Shown piece after piece: positions 25,038 to 34,746 of a stretch of DNA of 64,000 bases. Within the stretch, counting starts at the first letter, position 1; every line of letters begins with the position of its first letter. This stretch comes from Paenibacillus abyssi (GTDB taxonomy: Bacteria; Bacillota; Bacilli; Paenibacillales; Paenibacillaceae), in contig NZ_BMGR01000007.1 in NCBI RefSeq assembly GCF_014640295.1, positions 186,001 through 250,000 on the forward strand, written 5' to 3'. The notes below the pieces were generated by a model. That model searched no databases, was not told where the DNA came from, and saw nothing but the letters and a program-made list of their open reading frames with translations. Position numbers and translations under genes: made by a program.

Positions 25038-26045
25038 TCAAGGCGCGAACCGGTAGTAGATAATCATAAAGGTTGCGAGCACGAAAATAAAGTTGAGCGA
25101 GACAAACACCATCTGGTCAAGCCTGGATCTGTGCATCGCTACCGGCGGTTTGTAGAAGCTGACGCCTTCAATAATAAACAGGACAAGCACAATATGGATC
25201 ATGAAGTGACCGATCAGTTCGGTCATGCCGAACAACATCGTTGTCGAGATGAAAATCAGCGTCAGTACAAAGGCTAGCAAGCGGTTTAAGATGCCGACCA
25301 CGAGCAGATAGCCGACGACAAACTCGATGAAACCCGTCATGACGATAAATGCTTCCGGCGGAAAGCCGAAGGTTGGCACGCCATGGTTTTCAATAATATC
25401 CTTCGCCATGGACGGGTAGACCCATTTTTCTACAGCTACCCAGCACAAGGACAGCCCTGTACCAAGATAGAGAAGTGGGAATCCAAGCTGCGATTCCTTC
25501 GTTTTCTCGAGCAGCAGCACGCCGACAATCGCCAGGTAAAATCCGTAATCGAGCATATGGAACCAGCCTGCTTTATCGATCAGCAGCACGAGCAGCACGA
25601 ATAAGGCCGAGGCTCCCGCTTTCCCGGCATACCTGTGCGGGATGACCAGCAGCACGATGGCTGCCCACATGAATGCCAGCTCCGGCGTGGTTTCAATCTG
25701 GAATTCCGGTGCAAGCATCGTGCCTGTAAATACTTGGATCAGCAGTGCAGCAGCTGTACCGTATTTTAGGATAAGGGAGGAGTAAGGCCGCAGCTGATCA
25801 AGCCGGTTATCGATTCGCTTGGCAAAGGCGCGGTCTGTCAGCGCCGGCCACACCTGCGTGAGCACCGCGAGCAGCACGGCGACAGCGATGGCGAGCATCA
25901 TGAAAAAGGGCGAGAGGATGGATACGATCGGTTCTTTAACCGGCTCTACCTCTGTAAACCATTTTACATGAGCATGCGCTGCAGCCGGCGTTAAAGCAAG
26001 CAAGAGGATGATGATGGGAAATAAGTAAGGTGTTTTCTTAATCAT
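25038..26045 (-). CDS. DoxX-like polytopic membrane protein with signal peptide
   Basis: A 335-residue protein with a cleavable-looking signal (PIIILLLALTPAAAHAHVKW) and about eight further membrane helices. The C-terminal half (about residues 215-300; FIVMTGFIEFVVGYLLVVGI) resembles the four-helix DoxX/SURF4 fold. The HVKWF motif just after the signal could bind a metal or face the outside, but this is speculative. DoxX relatives have been linked to quinone and thiol redox. It appears monocistronic, with GGGGAGG before the ATG. Confidence 0.65.
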   Translation of the reverse strand: MIKKTPYLFPIIILLLALTPAAAHAHVKWFTEVEPVKEPIVSILSPFFMMLAIAVAVLLAVLTQVWPALTDRAFAKRIDNRLDQLRPYSSLILKYGTAAALLIQVFTGTMLAPEFQIETTPELAFMWAAIVLLVIPHRYAGKAGASALFVLLVLLIDKAGWFHMLDYGFYLAIVGVLLLEKTKESQLGFPLLYLGTGLSLCWVAVEKWVYPSMAKDIIENHGVPTFGFPPEAFIVMTGFIEFVVGYLLVVGILNRLLAFVLTLIFISTTMLFGMTELIGHFMIHIVLVLFIIEGVSFYKPPVAMHRSRLDQMVFVSLNFIFVLATFMIIYYRFAP

Positions 26046-26279
26046 AACAAGTCCTCCCCAAAGATGATCTCTAAAAATATGTCTGTAATTAACATAACCG
26101 AATTTTAGTAGATTGACTATGATATTTCACACATCTACTTTAGATCGACATAATAGGAGCCTATCATCCTGTGCAGGCATTTTTCCAGTGCTTTGCCTGC
26201 TGCCTGCTAAATTTTTGTTTATCATGCATAATTTACCCGGTATACTTGAGAGAAATGAACGGATATGGAGGGAATAACC

Positions 26280-29200
26280 GTGAAGGCTTTGTCACTGCGA
26301 TCCAAAATGCTGCTGTTAGTGCTGCTTGTTACCGTTATTCCGTTAACGTTTGTTGGAATCGCTAATTACCAAGCAGCGCGAACAACGATTATGGACACTC
26401 TTGTTCAAAATGCCGGGGATCGGATTGCCAACAGCGCTTATGGATTCTCATCCTGGCTGGATGCCCGACTGGCTGAGGTGCAGGTGATGAGCCGCACAGA
26501 CAAGGTACGCTTTGGCACGGATGAAGAACGGTTGGACTATTTTAACCGTGAAATGCGGCGTGCAGGTCAGGCATTCGCTGCGATCGGCTTTGCCGACTCG
26601 GACGGAAAGCTCTCGCTTGGAATGAATGAGACGATCGATATCACCTCGCACCTTTCTTTCAACCGGGTGATGAATGGCGGCGTTGTCGTTACCAATCCAT
26701 TTCGGAGCTCTCTCTCCGGTGAAATAATATTTTTGATTCAGGTTCCTGTCTACGGGAGCGAGGATCAAGTGATCGGATCGATCAATGCTTCGATTCTATC
26801 GGAAACCGCATTCCGCCAATTCAGCCGCATTCAGGCGGATTCGTCGGATGTGCTGCAATTAATCACCAGTGAAGGGGAGGTCATTTATCACCCCGATCCT
26901 TCTTACATCTTTCAATCGAATATTAAGGATGACAATAATCCGCTGCAATCGATCTCGGACTCGCTGTTATCCTCTTCTACAGGGGTTATTGAGCTGGGTG
27001 GAGAACGATCTGCATTGGTCTTTCATACTGCGATAGAAGGCACCCCCTGGCGGATGATCCTAGTGAAGCCTTACGATGAAATAACACAACCGCTCTCTGT
27101 ATTATTATGGCGGACTGTGTTCTTTATTGTGGTAGCCGAGCTGTTGATTGCAGGCCTGATCATCTCGTTGTTCAATCGGGTGATCTCGCGGATCAGCCGG
27201 ATTCTTTCCGTCACGGAGAAGGTTTCTGCCGGTGAATTCATCGCGGAGCCGATTCCGGCAGAAACTGAGGATGAAATCGACCAGCTTAACCGTTCAGTGA
27301 ACGGCATGATTGAGCATTTACGGGAGCTGTTCGGCCGATTGGATGCAATCATTAACCAGAACGGGTTTGCCTTTATTGCGTTGGATGAGCATTACCGTGT
27401 CGTTTATTTCAGCAAAACCGCTGAACGGATGCTCGGTTATCAAGCGGAGGAAGTCATACACCACGCTACGCTGCTGACTTTTATCGATCCGGAAGAAATC
27501 CGGGAGGCAGCCAGCCAGCTATCCGAGCGATTGGGGCGCGTTGTACCTGCCGACCTGTCGGTGCTGATTGAACTGCGCAACGAACAGTTTTCTTATGACA
27601 AGGAGTGGACATTTATCCGCAAGGACGGTACCCGTGTACCGGTTGCATACAGCTCCAATGGACTGAGAGACCGGAATGGCAAATTTAACGGTGTTGTAGG
27701 TATAGCAAGAGATATTACAAGATTGAAGCACTCGGAGAAGGCAAGAGACAGGCTGCTGGAAATCTTGGAGGCAGCCAAGGATATGATCGCTTCCGTGGAC
27801 GAGAGCGGCAAACTCATCTATTTGAACCCTGCCGGGCGCGCAATGATCGGCTTGGAGGAAGACGGCTTCAAGCCCGGCAAGGTTCAGCATCCTTTGCTGA
27901 GCGCACCGCTGCATGAGGGGATGGAGCAAGCGAGTAAACAAGGCTACTGGGAAACGGAGACATCATTTGTAAGCCGCAGCGGACAAGTCATCTATGTCTC
28001 CCAAATCATCGTCGTTCATCGCAATGTAAAAACCGGAGAAGTCTTTTATTCCGTCATTGCCCGCGACATCAGTGAGCAAAAGCGCGTGCAGCAGGAGATG
28101 GAACAGGCCAAACGGGAGGCGGAAGAAGCGAACCAGGCAAAGAGTCACTTCCTCGCCCGGATGAGCCATGAGATTCGAACACCGCTCAATGGCATTATCG
28201 GTCTAACCGGACTGATGCAGAAGACGCAATTGAACGAGCTGCAGCGTGACTATATCGGAAAGGTTGGCGCTTCATCCGAAGCGCTGCTGCATATCATTAA
28301 TGATATTCTGGATTTCTCGAAGATTGAAGCCGGCAAATTGGAGCTGGAGGAAGCGGCTTTTGTACCGGATGATCTGCTGTTGAAGCTTTGCGATACGATG
28401 AGCGTTTATCTCAGCGGTAAAGAAGACATTGAGTTCATGGTGCAATCGCCAGACCGTATGCCTACTTTATTGATCGGAGACGCGTACCGGATTCATCAGG
28501 TTCTGCTTAATCTATGCGTGAATGCGGTCAAGTTTACTGAAAAAGGCATTGTTACCTTGTCGATTGAAACGGTCGACTACGCCGGTGCCGAAGTGAGTGT
28601 CCGTTTCTGTATCACTGATACCGGAATCGGGATCGCTACGGATCAGCTGGGACGGTTATTTGAGCCTTTCACGCAGGCCGATGGCACATCAAGCCGTAAA
28701 TATGGCGGAACCGGGTTAGGCTTGATGATTGTAAAAAGCCTAATCGAGCAAATGGGAGGCAAACTGGAGGTAGAGAGCTCCCCGGGACAAGGAAGCCGTT
28801 TTTCCTTTACGCTCTGCTTGGCCAAATCGCCAAATTCGGAGAATCAGTCTGTTGTTCAAACCTTAGAGCTTCACGAAGGGCTGTCAGCTTGGGTCATTGA
28901 GGATCATGAAATGATGAGAAGCCATTTATGCGACCGGCTGGAATCGATGGCTGTGCAACCAACCGGCCTGGACAATTGGAAGTCTGCGATCCAATTGCTG
29001 CTGAACCCTTCAAGCGAACAGGACAATGAGCTGCCGAATTTTGCTTTGGTGGATATGGAAATGCCGGATATGTTCGGGCATCACACCTGGCTTGAATTCC
29101 ATCGCGGAGCAAGGCAGAGGGACGTCATGACGATCGTGATGACAACGGCGTATGGGCGTGATGAAATGCTGAAGATGGCTGCAGAGGAGCGTCCGGATGC

Positions 29201-30128
29201 GATATTGCTGAAACCGATCAGCCGGGCGGGGCTGTACCGCGCATTGATTGTATTATTGGAAGGAAATCACGATAGAGCGCGGGAGGCTGCAGAGGCGTCT
29301 GCTGAAGCGGAGAGCCTTAAGCCTAAGGGGAAATTGCTGTTAGCCGAGGATAATCGTATAAATCAATTGGTGACGGTTGAAATACTGAGGCAGTATGGCT
29401 ACGAGATCGAGGTTGCGGAAAATGGCCTGGAAGCGCTGCGCCGGCTTTCCGAGGAGCGTCCGGATGCGATTCTAATGGATATCCATATGCCGGAGATGGA
29501 TGGTATTGAATTGACGCAGCGAATCCGTGCTCAGGAAATTTATGCCGATCTTCCGATCATCGCCCTGACGGCGAATGTCATTCAGAAGGATCACGATCAT
29601 TATCTTGAGATCGGAATGAATGATGTCATTACAAAACCGATCCATGAGGAGAGGCTGGTCGCCGTCCTCCGCAAATGGGTGGACAAGGCGGGCGAAGTTC
29701 ACGATCAAACCGAAGCGGCACGAAACAGCACCCTTGGATCGAAGAGCGAAGCGGCAGCCGGAGCTGTACGATTAGGATATGACCGCGGCAAAGTGTTAGA
29801 ACGATTAAACGGGAAAGAAGTGATACTAGAACATGTGCTAAGCCTCTTCCTGCGGGACTATCAAAACTACCCTGCCCAGATTCGCTCGGCGTTAGAAGCG
29901 GGGGATGTTGGAACCGCCGTCAGGCTGGCGCACACACTGAAAGGTGTAGCAGGCAATTTATGTGCCGATGAGTTGGCAGAAGCAAGTGAAAAGCTTGAAC
30001 ATACCTTGAAAAATAATTCTTCAGACGGAGGCAGCTTAGCGGCTTCACTGAAGCATATTGAGTCCTTCATCGCTTATGTTATTAGCCAGATTCGGGAGCA
30101 GGATGGTTCAAATCACGGCAGCTCCTAA
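26280..30128 (+). CDS. Hybrid sensor histidine kinase with dCache, HAMP, two PAS, two receivers and HPt
   Basis: A 1282-residue phosphorelay protein, started at GTG 26280 behind GGAGG. Order: TM1 (about 10-30), extracellular Cache-type sensor (about 35-275), TM2, HAMP (about 300-360), PAS (about 365-490), PAS (about 495-610), HisKA with His630 in MSHEIRTPLNG, an HATPase with DTGIGIA and GGTGLGL boxes, receiver 1 (Asp925 in VDMEMPD), receiver 2 (Asp1067 in MDIHMPEMDG) and a C-terminal HPt (His1218 in AHTLKG). All phospho-acceptor sites are intact. The next gene encodes an OmpR-type regulator that could accept phosphate from HPt. The ligand is unknown. Confidence 0.92.
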   Translation: MKALSLRSKMLLLVLLVTVIPLTFVGIANYQAARTTIMDTLVQNAGDRIANSAYGFSSWLDARLAEVQVMSRTDKVRFGTDEERLDYFNREMRRAGQAFAAIGFADSDGKLSLGMNETIDITSHLSFNRVMNGGVVVTNPFRSSLSGEIIFLIQVPVYGSEDQVIGSINASILSETAFRQFSRIQADSSDVLQLITSEGEVIYHPDPSYIFQSNIKDDNNPLQSISDSLLSSSTGVIELGGERSALVFHTAIEGTPWRMILVKPYDEITQPLSVLLWRTVFFIVVAELLIAGLIISLFNRVISRISRILSVTEKVSAGEFIAEPIPAETEDEIDQLNRSVNGMIEHLRELFGRLDAIINQNGFAFIALDEHYRVVYFSKTAERMLGYQAEEVIHHATLLTFIDPEEIREAASQLSERLGRVVPADLSVLIELRNEQFSYDKEWTFIRKDGTRVPVAYSSNGLRDRNGKFNGVVGIARDITRLKHSEKARDRLLEILEAAKDMIASVDESGKLIYLNPAGRAMIGLEEDGFKPGKVQHPLLSAPLHEGMEQASKQGYWETETSFVSRSGQVIYVSQIIVVHRNVKTGEVFYSVIARDISEQKRVQQEMEQAKREAEEANQAKSHFLARMSHEIRTPLNGIIGLTGLMQKTQLNELQRDYIGKVGASSEALLHIINDILDFSKIEAGKLELEEAAFVPDDLLLKLCDTMSVYLSGKEDIEFMVQSPDRMPTLLIGDAYRIHQVLLNLCVNAVKFTEKGIVTLSIETVDYAGAEVSVRFCITDTGIGIATDQLGRLFEPFTQADGTSSRKYGGTGLGLMIVKSLIEQMGGKLEVESSPGQGSRFSFTLCLAKSPNSENQSVVQTLELHEGLSAWVIEDHEMMRSHLCDRLESMAVQPTGLDNWKSAIQLLLNPSSEQDNELPNFALVDMEMPDMFGHHTWLEFHRGARQRDVMTIVMTTAYGRDEMLKMAAEERPDAILLKPISRAGLYRALIVLLEGNHDRAREAAEASAEAESLKPKGKLLLAEDNRINQLVTVEILRQYGYEIEVAENGLEALRRLSEERPDAILMDIHMPEMDGIELTQRIRAQEIYADLPIIALTANVIQKDHDHYLEIGMNDVITKPIHEERLVAVLRKWVDKAGEVHDQTEAARNSTLGSKSEAAAGAVRLGYDRGKVLERLNGKEVILEHVLSLFLRDYQNYPAQIRSALEAGDVGTAVRLAHTLKGVAGNLCADELAEASEKLEHTLKNNSSDGGSLAASLKHIESFIAYVISQIREQDGSNHGSS

Positions 30129-30235
30129 CATTTTTCTAACAATTGTATTGTTGCTTCTATTCCAAATATAGTATATTAATAGAAGATTCATAATTCGACA
30201 CGATCTTCACTCCTTTCAAAAAGGGGGGACAGTTA

Positions 30236-30955
30236 ATGTACAAAGTATTGGTGATAGAAGATGATACCATCATGGGCGATATGTTGTCCATGTACTTGTC
30301 AGAAGAGGGTTATTCGGTGAAGCAAGCCGCGAACGGGGAGGATGGTTTAGCGATCCTATCTGAATTCGAGCCCCATATTGTGCTGCTCGATTTAATGCTT
30401 CCGGATTGGGACGGGATGGAGTTATGTGTCGAGATTAGGCGGAGTTCGAACGTGCCCATTATGATTGTCTCCATGAAGACAGAGGTATCGGAGCGGGTTC
30501 ATGCCCTCAAAGCGGGCGCGGATGATTATCTGTGCAAGCCGTTTAGTATGCATGAGCTAACAGCCCGTGTCTATGCTTTGATCCGTCGGGCGCAGACGAT
30601 GGGAGCGCAGCGGGAAACCGTCCAGGTTGAAGAAACCGTCCCGGCAGCCGGCGAACTGAATCAAAGCCGAGTGAAGCTTGATATAGACAGGCGATCGCTG
30701 CAGGTAGGCGGTCAGAGCATCGAGACGACCTTCTCCGAATTCGAAATCATGCGGCTTTTTTTGGCACATCCGGGAAAAGTGTACAGCAGGGAAGATCTGA
30801 TCAATGCCATTCGAGGATTTGATTCGTTTGTGACAGACCGGGCAATAGATGTGCATATCGTGAATTTGAGGAAGAAGATTGAGGCGAATCCGCGGGAACC
30901 GAAATATATTCGGACGGTCTGGGGTGTAGGATACAAATATATGGTGTCGGACTAA
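30236..30955 (+). CDS. OmpR/PhoB-family response regulator
   Basis: A 239-residue two-domain regulator. The receiver has acidic residues Asp9/Asp10, phospho-acceptor Asp52 in LLDLMLPDWDG and Lys101 in YLCKPF. The winged-helix output domain follows at about 140-238 (SREDLINAIRGF, then AIDVHIVNLRKKI and TVWGVGYKY). AAAGGGGGGAC precedes the ATG. It is 107 bp downstream of the hybrid kinase, with an AT-rich possible promoter between. It is the natural end point of that phosphorelay. Confidence 0.93.
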   Translation: MYKVLVIEDDTIMGDMLSMYLSEEGYSVKQAANGEDGLAILSEFEPHIVLLDLMLPDWDGMELCVEIRRSSNVPIMIVSMKTEVSERVHALKAGADDYLCKPFSMHELTARVYALIRRAQTMGAQRETVQVEETVPAAGELNQSRVKLDIDRRSLQVGGQSIETTFSEFEIMRLFLAHPGKVYSREDLINAIRGFDSFVTDRAIDVHIVNLRKKIEANPREPKYIRTVWGVGYKYMVSD

Positions 30956-31085
30956 TTGATCTGATTATTAAGGATTCTAACATTCTCCTAAATATTAACA
31001 TCGTACTTTCCTAATTCGTTTGTAGGACAATGAAGTTAACGACATAGCGAAGACACGGAGTTGAATGCGGAGGAGAAGGGGCAGC

Positions 31086-32435
31086 TTGGTTAACCACATG
31101 CAAGAAATCGACACCCCCATTGAAGAAGAACGGCAGAAGAAGCTAGGATCGGTCGACCGGATTACGGGGCTGTTTGGAAGAGATGCGGCCCTGGCTGTTG
31201 TGGAACAATTGATTAATGACGGTACACGCAGTGGTGAAGGTTCGTATGGTCTTATGCTTGTTGATCTGAACGATTTTTACCGGGTCAACGAAACGTGGGG
31301 AACCGCCTTCGGCGATACTGTGCTAAGCGTGTGCGCACAGGCCCTTTCCAATGCGAACAAACATGCGGGCTATCCGGTGTGCCGTTATGGCAGCAATACA
31401 TTCTTGCTTGTGTTAAAGGGTGACGCTTTGGAGGCGGAAGCTGTACGGCTGCGGGCAGTGATCGAGCAACCCGTCGCGATTCAAGATCAAACGGTGCATC
31501 TGAGTGCAACCTGCGGCATGATCATCTTAAACGCGCACAATAAGAACGCTGAAAAACTGTTAAGACATACGGACACTGCACTTCACGAAGCGAAAAGCGC
31601 CAAAGGCGGCTGCCGCTTCGTTGTTTATTCAAGTGAGCTTATGAAAGAAACCTCAAGAAGAATGCTGCTGGAGAGTGAATTGCGTCAAGCGCTGCATCAT
31701 AACCAGCTGCGGCTGCATTATCAACCCCAATATCAAACGGCTACCGGCCGGTTGAGGGGGTTCGAAGCGCTGCTTCGCTGGCAGCATCCTGAGCTTGGAT
31801 CTATCCCGCCTGGGGAGTTTATTCCGATTGCAGAGGAAACCGGGCTGATCATTCCAATCGGAGAATGGGTCATCCGGGAGGCCTGCCGCAAATATGCGGA
31901 GATCGATCCTATAAGCTGCTCTGAACTTATTTTCTCTGTTAATGTCTCTGCGGTACAACTGAATAATCCCTGTTTTGAACAGGCGCTGATGCAGATTTTG
32001 GGAGAAATGAATCATCCCCCCGGACGGTTGGAGCTGGAAATTACGGAAAGCACTTTGATTCAGAATAAAGAAGCATCCATTACAGCGTTGAACCGGCTGC
32101 GAAGCCAGGGGATCAGGATTGCGCTGGACGATTTCGGGACAGGTTATTCCTCTCTCAGCTATTTGATTCATCTTCCCATTCAATGCCTGAAAATGGACCG
32201 TTCATTTGTGAAAAATATCGATACCGAAATGACGGAGCGCCGCATTGTGGAGTCTATCATTACGCTTGTTCATCAGCTTGGCATTGAAATTGTGGCCGAA
32301 GGAATAGAGACCCGCGAGCAGTTGGCCTTGTTAAAGGAATGGGGCTGCGACTTTGTACAGGGCTATCTCCTTGGCCAGCCTCAAGAAGGCCGGTTTTTGC
32401 CACTGGTTCTCAATCCTGCAGACATAGGTAGGTGA
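31086..32435 (+). CDS. EAL-domain c-di-GMP phosphodiesterase with degenerate GGDEF domain
   Basis: A two-domain protein of about 449 residues. The GGDEF-type domain comes first, but its signature is replaced by YGSNTF, so cyclase activity is unlikely. The EAL domain keeps the catalytic motifs: EALLRW, NVSAVQL, LEITES, DDFGTGYSSL, KMDRSFV and EGIET. Phosphodiesterase activity against c-di-GMP is therefore predicted, perhaps tuned by GTP binding to the first domain. I favour TTG 31086 after GGAGAAGGGG; ATG 31065 and ATG 31119 are alternatives. It lies 130 bp after the OmpR-type regulator. Confidence 0.85.
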   Translation: MVNHMQEIDTPIEEERQKKLGSVDRITGLFGRDAALAVVEQLINDGTRSGEGSYGLMLVDLNDFYRVNETWGTAFGDTVLSVCAQALSNANKHAGYPVCRYGSNTFLLVLKGDALEAEAVRLRAVIEQPVAIQDQTVHLSATCGMIILNAHNKNAEKLLRHTDTALHEAKSAKGGCRFVVYSSELMKETSRRMLLESELRQALHHNQLRLHYQPQYQTATGRLRGFEALLRWQHPELGSIPPGEFIPIAEETGLIIPIGEWVIREACRKYAEIDPISCSELIFSVNVSAVQLNNPCFEQALMQILGEMNHPPGRLELEITESTLIQNKEASITALNRLRSQGIRIALDDFGTGYSSLSYLIHLPIQCLKMDRSFVKNIDTEMTERRIVESIITLVHQLGIEIVAEGIETREQLALLKEWGCDFVQGYLLGQPQEGRFLPLVLNPADIGR

Positions 32436-32457
32436 GACGTACCCACAAACAAACATC

Positions 32458-32498
32458 AAAACATCCCGCTGCACGTTACCCGTGCCGTGGGATGTTTT
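32458..32498 (+). terminator. Terminator after the EAL gene
   Basis: A hairpin with outer stem AAAACATCCC/GGGATGTTTT and inner GCACG/CGTGC. The T-rich 3' arm serves as the uridine tract. Confidence 0.75.
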
Positions 32499-32514
32499 CG
32501 TTATCAAGGGGGAG

Positions 32515-32790
32515 AGGGAGTATCTCCAGGTATATATGTGTTTCCGGATGTTAAGGCCATAGGCTGCTGTCATGAGGTGTTCGGCACGCAGAAGCTGCTT
32601 GCTTCCATGCTGGAGGAGATGAAAGGGATCAAGGGCATCGACCGCCGTGACATTAAGGTTAACGTATTTGGCATTAATCATTTCACCTGGCTTGATCAGG
32701 GCTCTTATCAAGGGATGGGCTTATTTCCATTGTATAAGGATTTTGTAGCGAAGCATTACGAAGAGGGTTTTGAAGGATACTGTGCGTTCC
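32515..32790 (+). pseudogene. Fragment of a glycoside hydrolase family 4 enzyme
   Basis: About 90 codons keep a clear internal piece of a GH4 NAD-dependent alpha-glycosidase/alpha-galacturonidase: DVKAIGCCHEVFGTQ, then IKVNVFGINHFTWLD. The first holds the family's GxCH metal-binding-type motif and the second the GINHFxW motif. The N-terminal Rossmann part and the C-terminal half (expected total about 430-460 residues) are missing. After EEGFEGY the frame runs into unrelated sequence. It is a remnant with no start of its own, left by deletion. The terminator at 33188 may have belonged to it. Confidence 0.8.
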
Positions 32791-32824
32791 TGGAAGTTCG
32801 GGTTAACCAATGTTTTTTTTATAT

Positions 32825-33043
32825 TCAAGATACCTCAAGGTACAGCTTTGTGCCGTCGTTATATTGGAAGATGGCGACATCGCGGACAACTTCAACCGAC
32901 TTCACCATTTTCCATCTTTTGCGAAATTCGAAGTCAAGAGACATTTCATCGAGTTTCGTATTCAGAAGGTCATAATACTGCCCTTTTTCAGCCGGGAAAT
33001 ACACGGGGATAGACTTGTTTTTAAACGTAATGACTTTCATCAT
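32825..33043 (-). CDS. Hypothetical 72-residue protein
   Basis: A small leftward gene with a textbook ribosome binding site (GGAGGTGAAGCGCT before ATG ATG), which is the main reason to accept it. The protein is charged, with no membrane segment: a KVITFKNKSIPVYFPAEKGQ start suggests beta strands, followed by a helical KLDEMSLDFEFRKRWKMV. I do not recognise the family. Its end approaches the GH4 remnant, so it may have arrived with the event that deleted the rest of that gene. Confidence 0.6.
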   Translation of the reverse strand: MMKVITFKNKSIPVYFPAEKGQYYDLLNTKLDEMSLDFEFRKRWKMVKSVEVVRDVAIFQYNDGTKLYLEVS

Positions 33044-33187
33044 AGCGCTTCACCTCCAGGATTTTCTTCATTATATGCCTAAGAATTTAGATGGTTATAA
33101 AGCAAGGGTAAGACCTTTGTTTGATTTGCTAACAGTCTCTTAATAATTAGAGAGTCTATATCTATTTTGATTGATCATTGTAAAATA

Positions 33188-33216
33188 AACGGGGCTCATT
33201 GCAGCTCCGTTTTTTC
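33188..33216. terminator. Terminator hairpin in the gap before the NagZ-like gene
   Basis: A 9-bp stem (AACGGGGCT/AGCTCCGTT, one wobble) with a 6-nt loop is followed by TTTTT on the plus strand. No intact rightward gene precedes it, so it is probably the leftover terminator of the decayed GH4 locus. Confidence 0.65.
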
Positions 33217-33230
33217 ATATATTCAACCTG

Positions 33231-33249
33231 ATTAACTAAAATAGTTAAT
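33231..33249. promoter_or_regulatory. Palindrome, possible operator upstream of the NagZ-like gene
   Basis: ATTAACT-5 nt-AGTTAAT is a perfect 7-bp palindrome in AT-rich DNA, 160 bp before the lipoprotein start at 33410. Its size suits a dimeric repressor. The rest of the 33043-33410 gap shows no other gene. Confidence 0.35.
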
Positions 33250-33409
33250 TGTATGAAATAATGTACGGTTTTTTTGTATTGGCATTTTGCAGGATTTAAA
33301 TGTTCGATGAGCCGTTAGTCCGATTGGTTCGCCTCATTCCCTCCTGAACGCACTGTGATAAAATAAAAGGAATTCCATTATGATGGTATGGTCTTTGGAG
33401 GGATGAGAT

Positions 33410-34738
33410 ATGCAGGCTATTGTGTCAAATGCAAAACTTGCAATGAGCATTGTCATTCTCGCTTTGTTCGTTTTGGTGATCGGAGGGTGTGAAGGGAAGC
33501 AGCAATCCGAATCCGTATCGGAAATGCCTCCTAACAAAGAAAACGCCGAAGCGGTGGAAACCATAACGCCTGAGGATGCCGGGAATAGGCCTGATCAGGC
33601 AGTGAATAAGCCAGGTCCGGCTGCTCAAAATCAGGATCCGGCGGCGGACAAGCTGCTTGCCTTGTCCACGGAAGAGAAGATCGGACAGCTTGTTATTATC
33701 GGCTTGCAGGGGGAGAAGATCAATGCCGATACGAGCAAGCGGATACTGGCGGACAGGGTCGGGGGATTTATATTGTACAGCCCCAATCTTCGGACGGTAC
33801 AGCAGTCCGCTGAATTGATCAACTCGCTCAAGGCTTTAAATCAAACCAATCCATTCCCTTTGTGGATAAGTGTGGATGAGGAGGGCGGAAGAGTAAGCCG
33901 GCTGCCCGAGCCAATCCATAAGCTCCCCGGCAGCCGGGAGATCGGAGCGGCGGATAATCCGGAATGGGCCGGGCAGATCGGCACGATGATCGGCAGGCAG
34001 CTGGATGCCTTTGGATTCAATATGAACTTTGCTCCGGTGCTCGATGTGGATAGCAATCCGGACAATCCGGTCATAGGCGAACGTTCCTATGGCTCTACGG
34101 CAGATGTTGTCAGCCGCATGGGGATTGCAGCTATGAAGGGGCTTCAGAAGGAAGGCGTTGTTGCCGTCGTCAAGCATTTTCCAGGCCACGGGGACACATC
34201 GGTGGATTCCCATATTGGTCTGCCAGTCGTTGAACACGATATGGAGCGGCTGCGCAGCCTGGAGCTCATCCCGTTTATGGATGCCATCAGACAAGGTGCG
34301 GATGCGGTCATGGTTGCGCATCTGCTGATGCCTGCAATTGATCCGGAACGCCCTGCCTCGATGTCTTCAGCTGTCATTAATGAACTGCTCAGGGGTGAAC
34401 TTGGATATGACGGAGTCGTCATAACAGATGATATGACAATGGGGGCAATTACAAGTGGATACGATATCGGCGAAGCGGCCGTACAGTCGATCCTGGCGGG
34501 CTGCGATATCGTCATTGTCGGCCATGATCCGGCTCATCAAGCCCATGTTATAACGTCATTGAAAGAGGCCGTTGCCAGCGGAGTGATTACGGAATCGATG
34601 CTGGACGAGAGAGTCGGTAGAGTTGTTGCGTTGAAGGAAAAGTACCGTCTGAATCACGAAGCGGTAACAATCCCTGACACTGCATCCTTGAATCGGATGA
34701 TTGAAGAGGCTTTGGAAAGTCAGGAGCGTGCGGAGTAG
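33410..34738 (+). CDS. NagZ-like beta-N-acetylhexosaminidase lipoprotein (GH3)
   Basis: A 442-residue exported protein. A signal peptide ends in a lipobox (VIGGC, Cys near residue 27), then a Pro/Asn/Gln-rich linker to about residue 80. The GH3 N-terminal barrel follows, with KHFPGHGDTSVDSHIGLP carrying the His-Asp catalytic dyad of the NagZ group and ITDDMTMGAI with the likely nucleophile Asp. Such enzymes release N-acetylglucosamine from wall fragments; in Bacillus NagZ is exported and helps muropeptide recycling. The (beta/alpha)8 domain alone is typical of NagZ. It ends 8 bp from the convergent catalase gene. Confidence 0.88.
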   Translation: MQAIVSNAKLAMSIVILALFVLVIGGCEGKQQSESVSEMPPNKENAEAVETITPEDAGNRPDQAVNKPGPAAQNQDPAADKLLALSTEEKIGQLVIIGLQGEKINADTSKRILADRVGGFILYSPNLRTVQQSAELINSLKALNQTNPFPLWISVDEEGGRVSRLPEPIHKLPGSREIGAADNPEWAGQIGTMIGRQLDAFGFNMNFAPVLDVDSNPDNPVIGERSYGSTADVVSRMGIAAMKGLQKEGVVAVVKHFPGHGDTSVDSHIGLPVVEHDMERLRSLELIPFMDAIRQGADAVMVAHLLMPAIDPERPASMSSAVINELLRGELGYDGVVITDDMTMGAITSGYDIGEAAVQSILAGCDIVIVGHDPAHQAHVITSLKEAVASGVITESMLDERVGRVVALKEKYRLNHEAVTIPDTASLNRMIEEALESQERAE

Positions 34739-34746
34739 TGGTCCGG

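Noticed and set aside
26107-26139. AGTAGAT/ATCTACT inverted repeat between the DoxX-like and hybrid kinase genes
   Set aside because: Half-sites are short and 19 bp apart in AT-rich DNA, so it could easily be chance.
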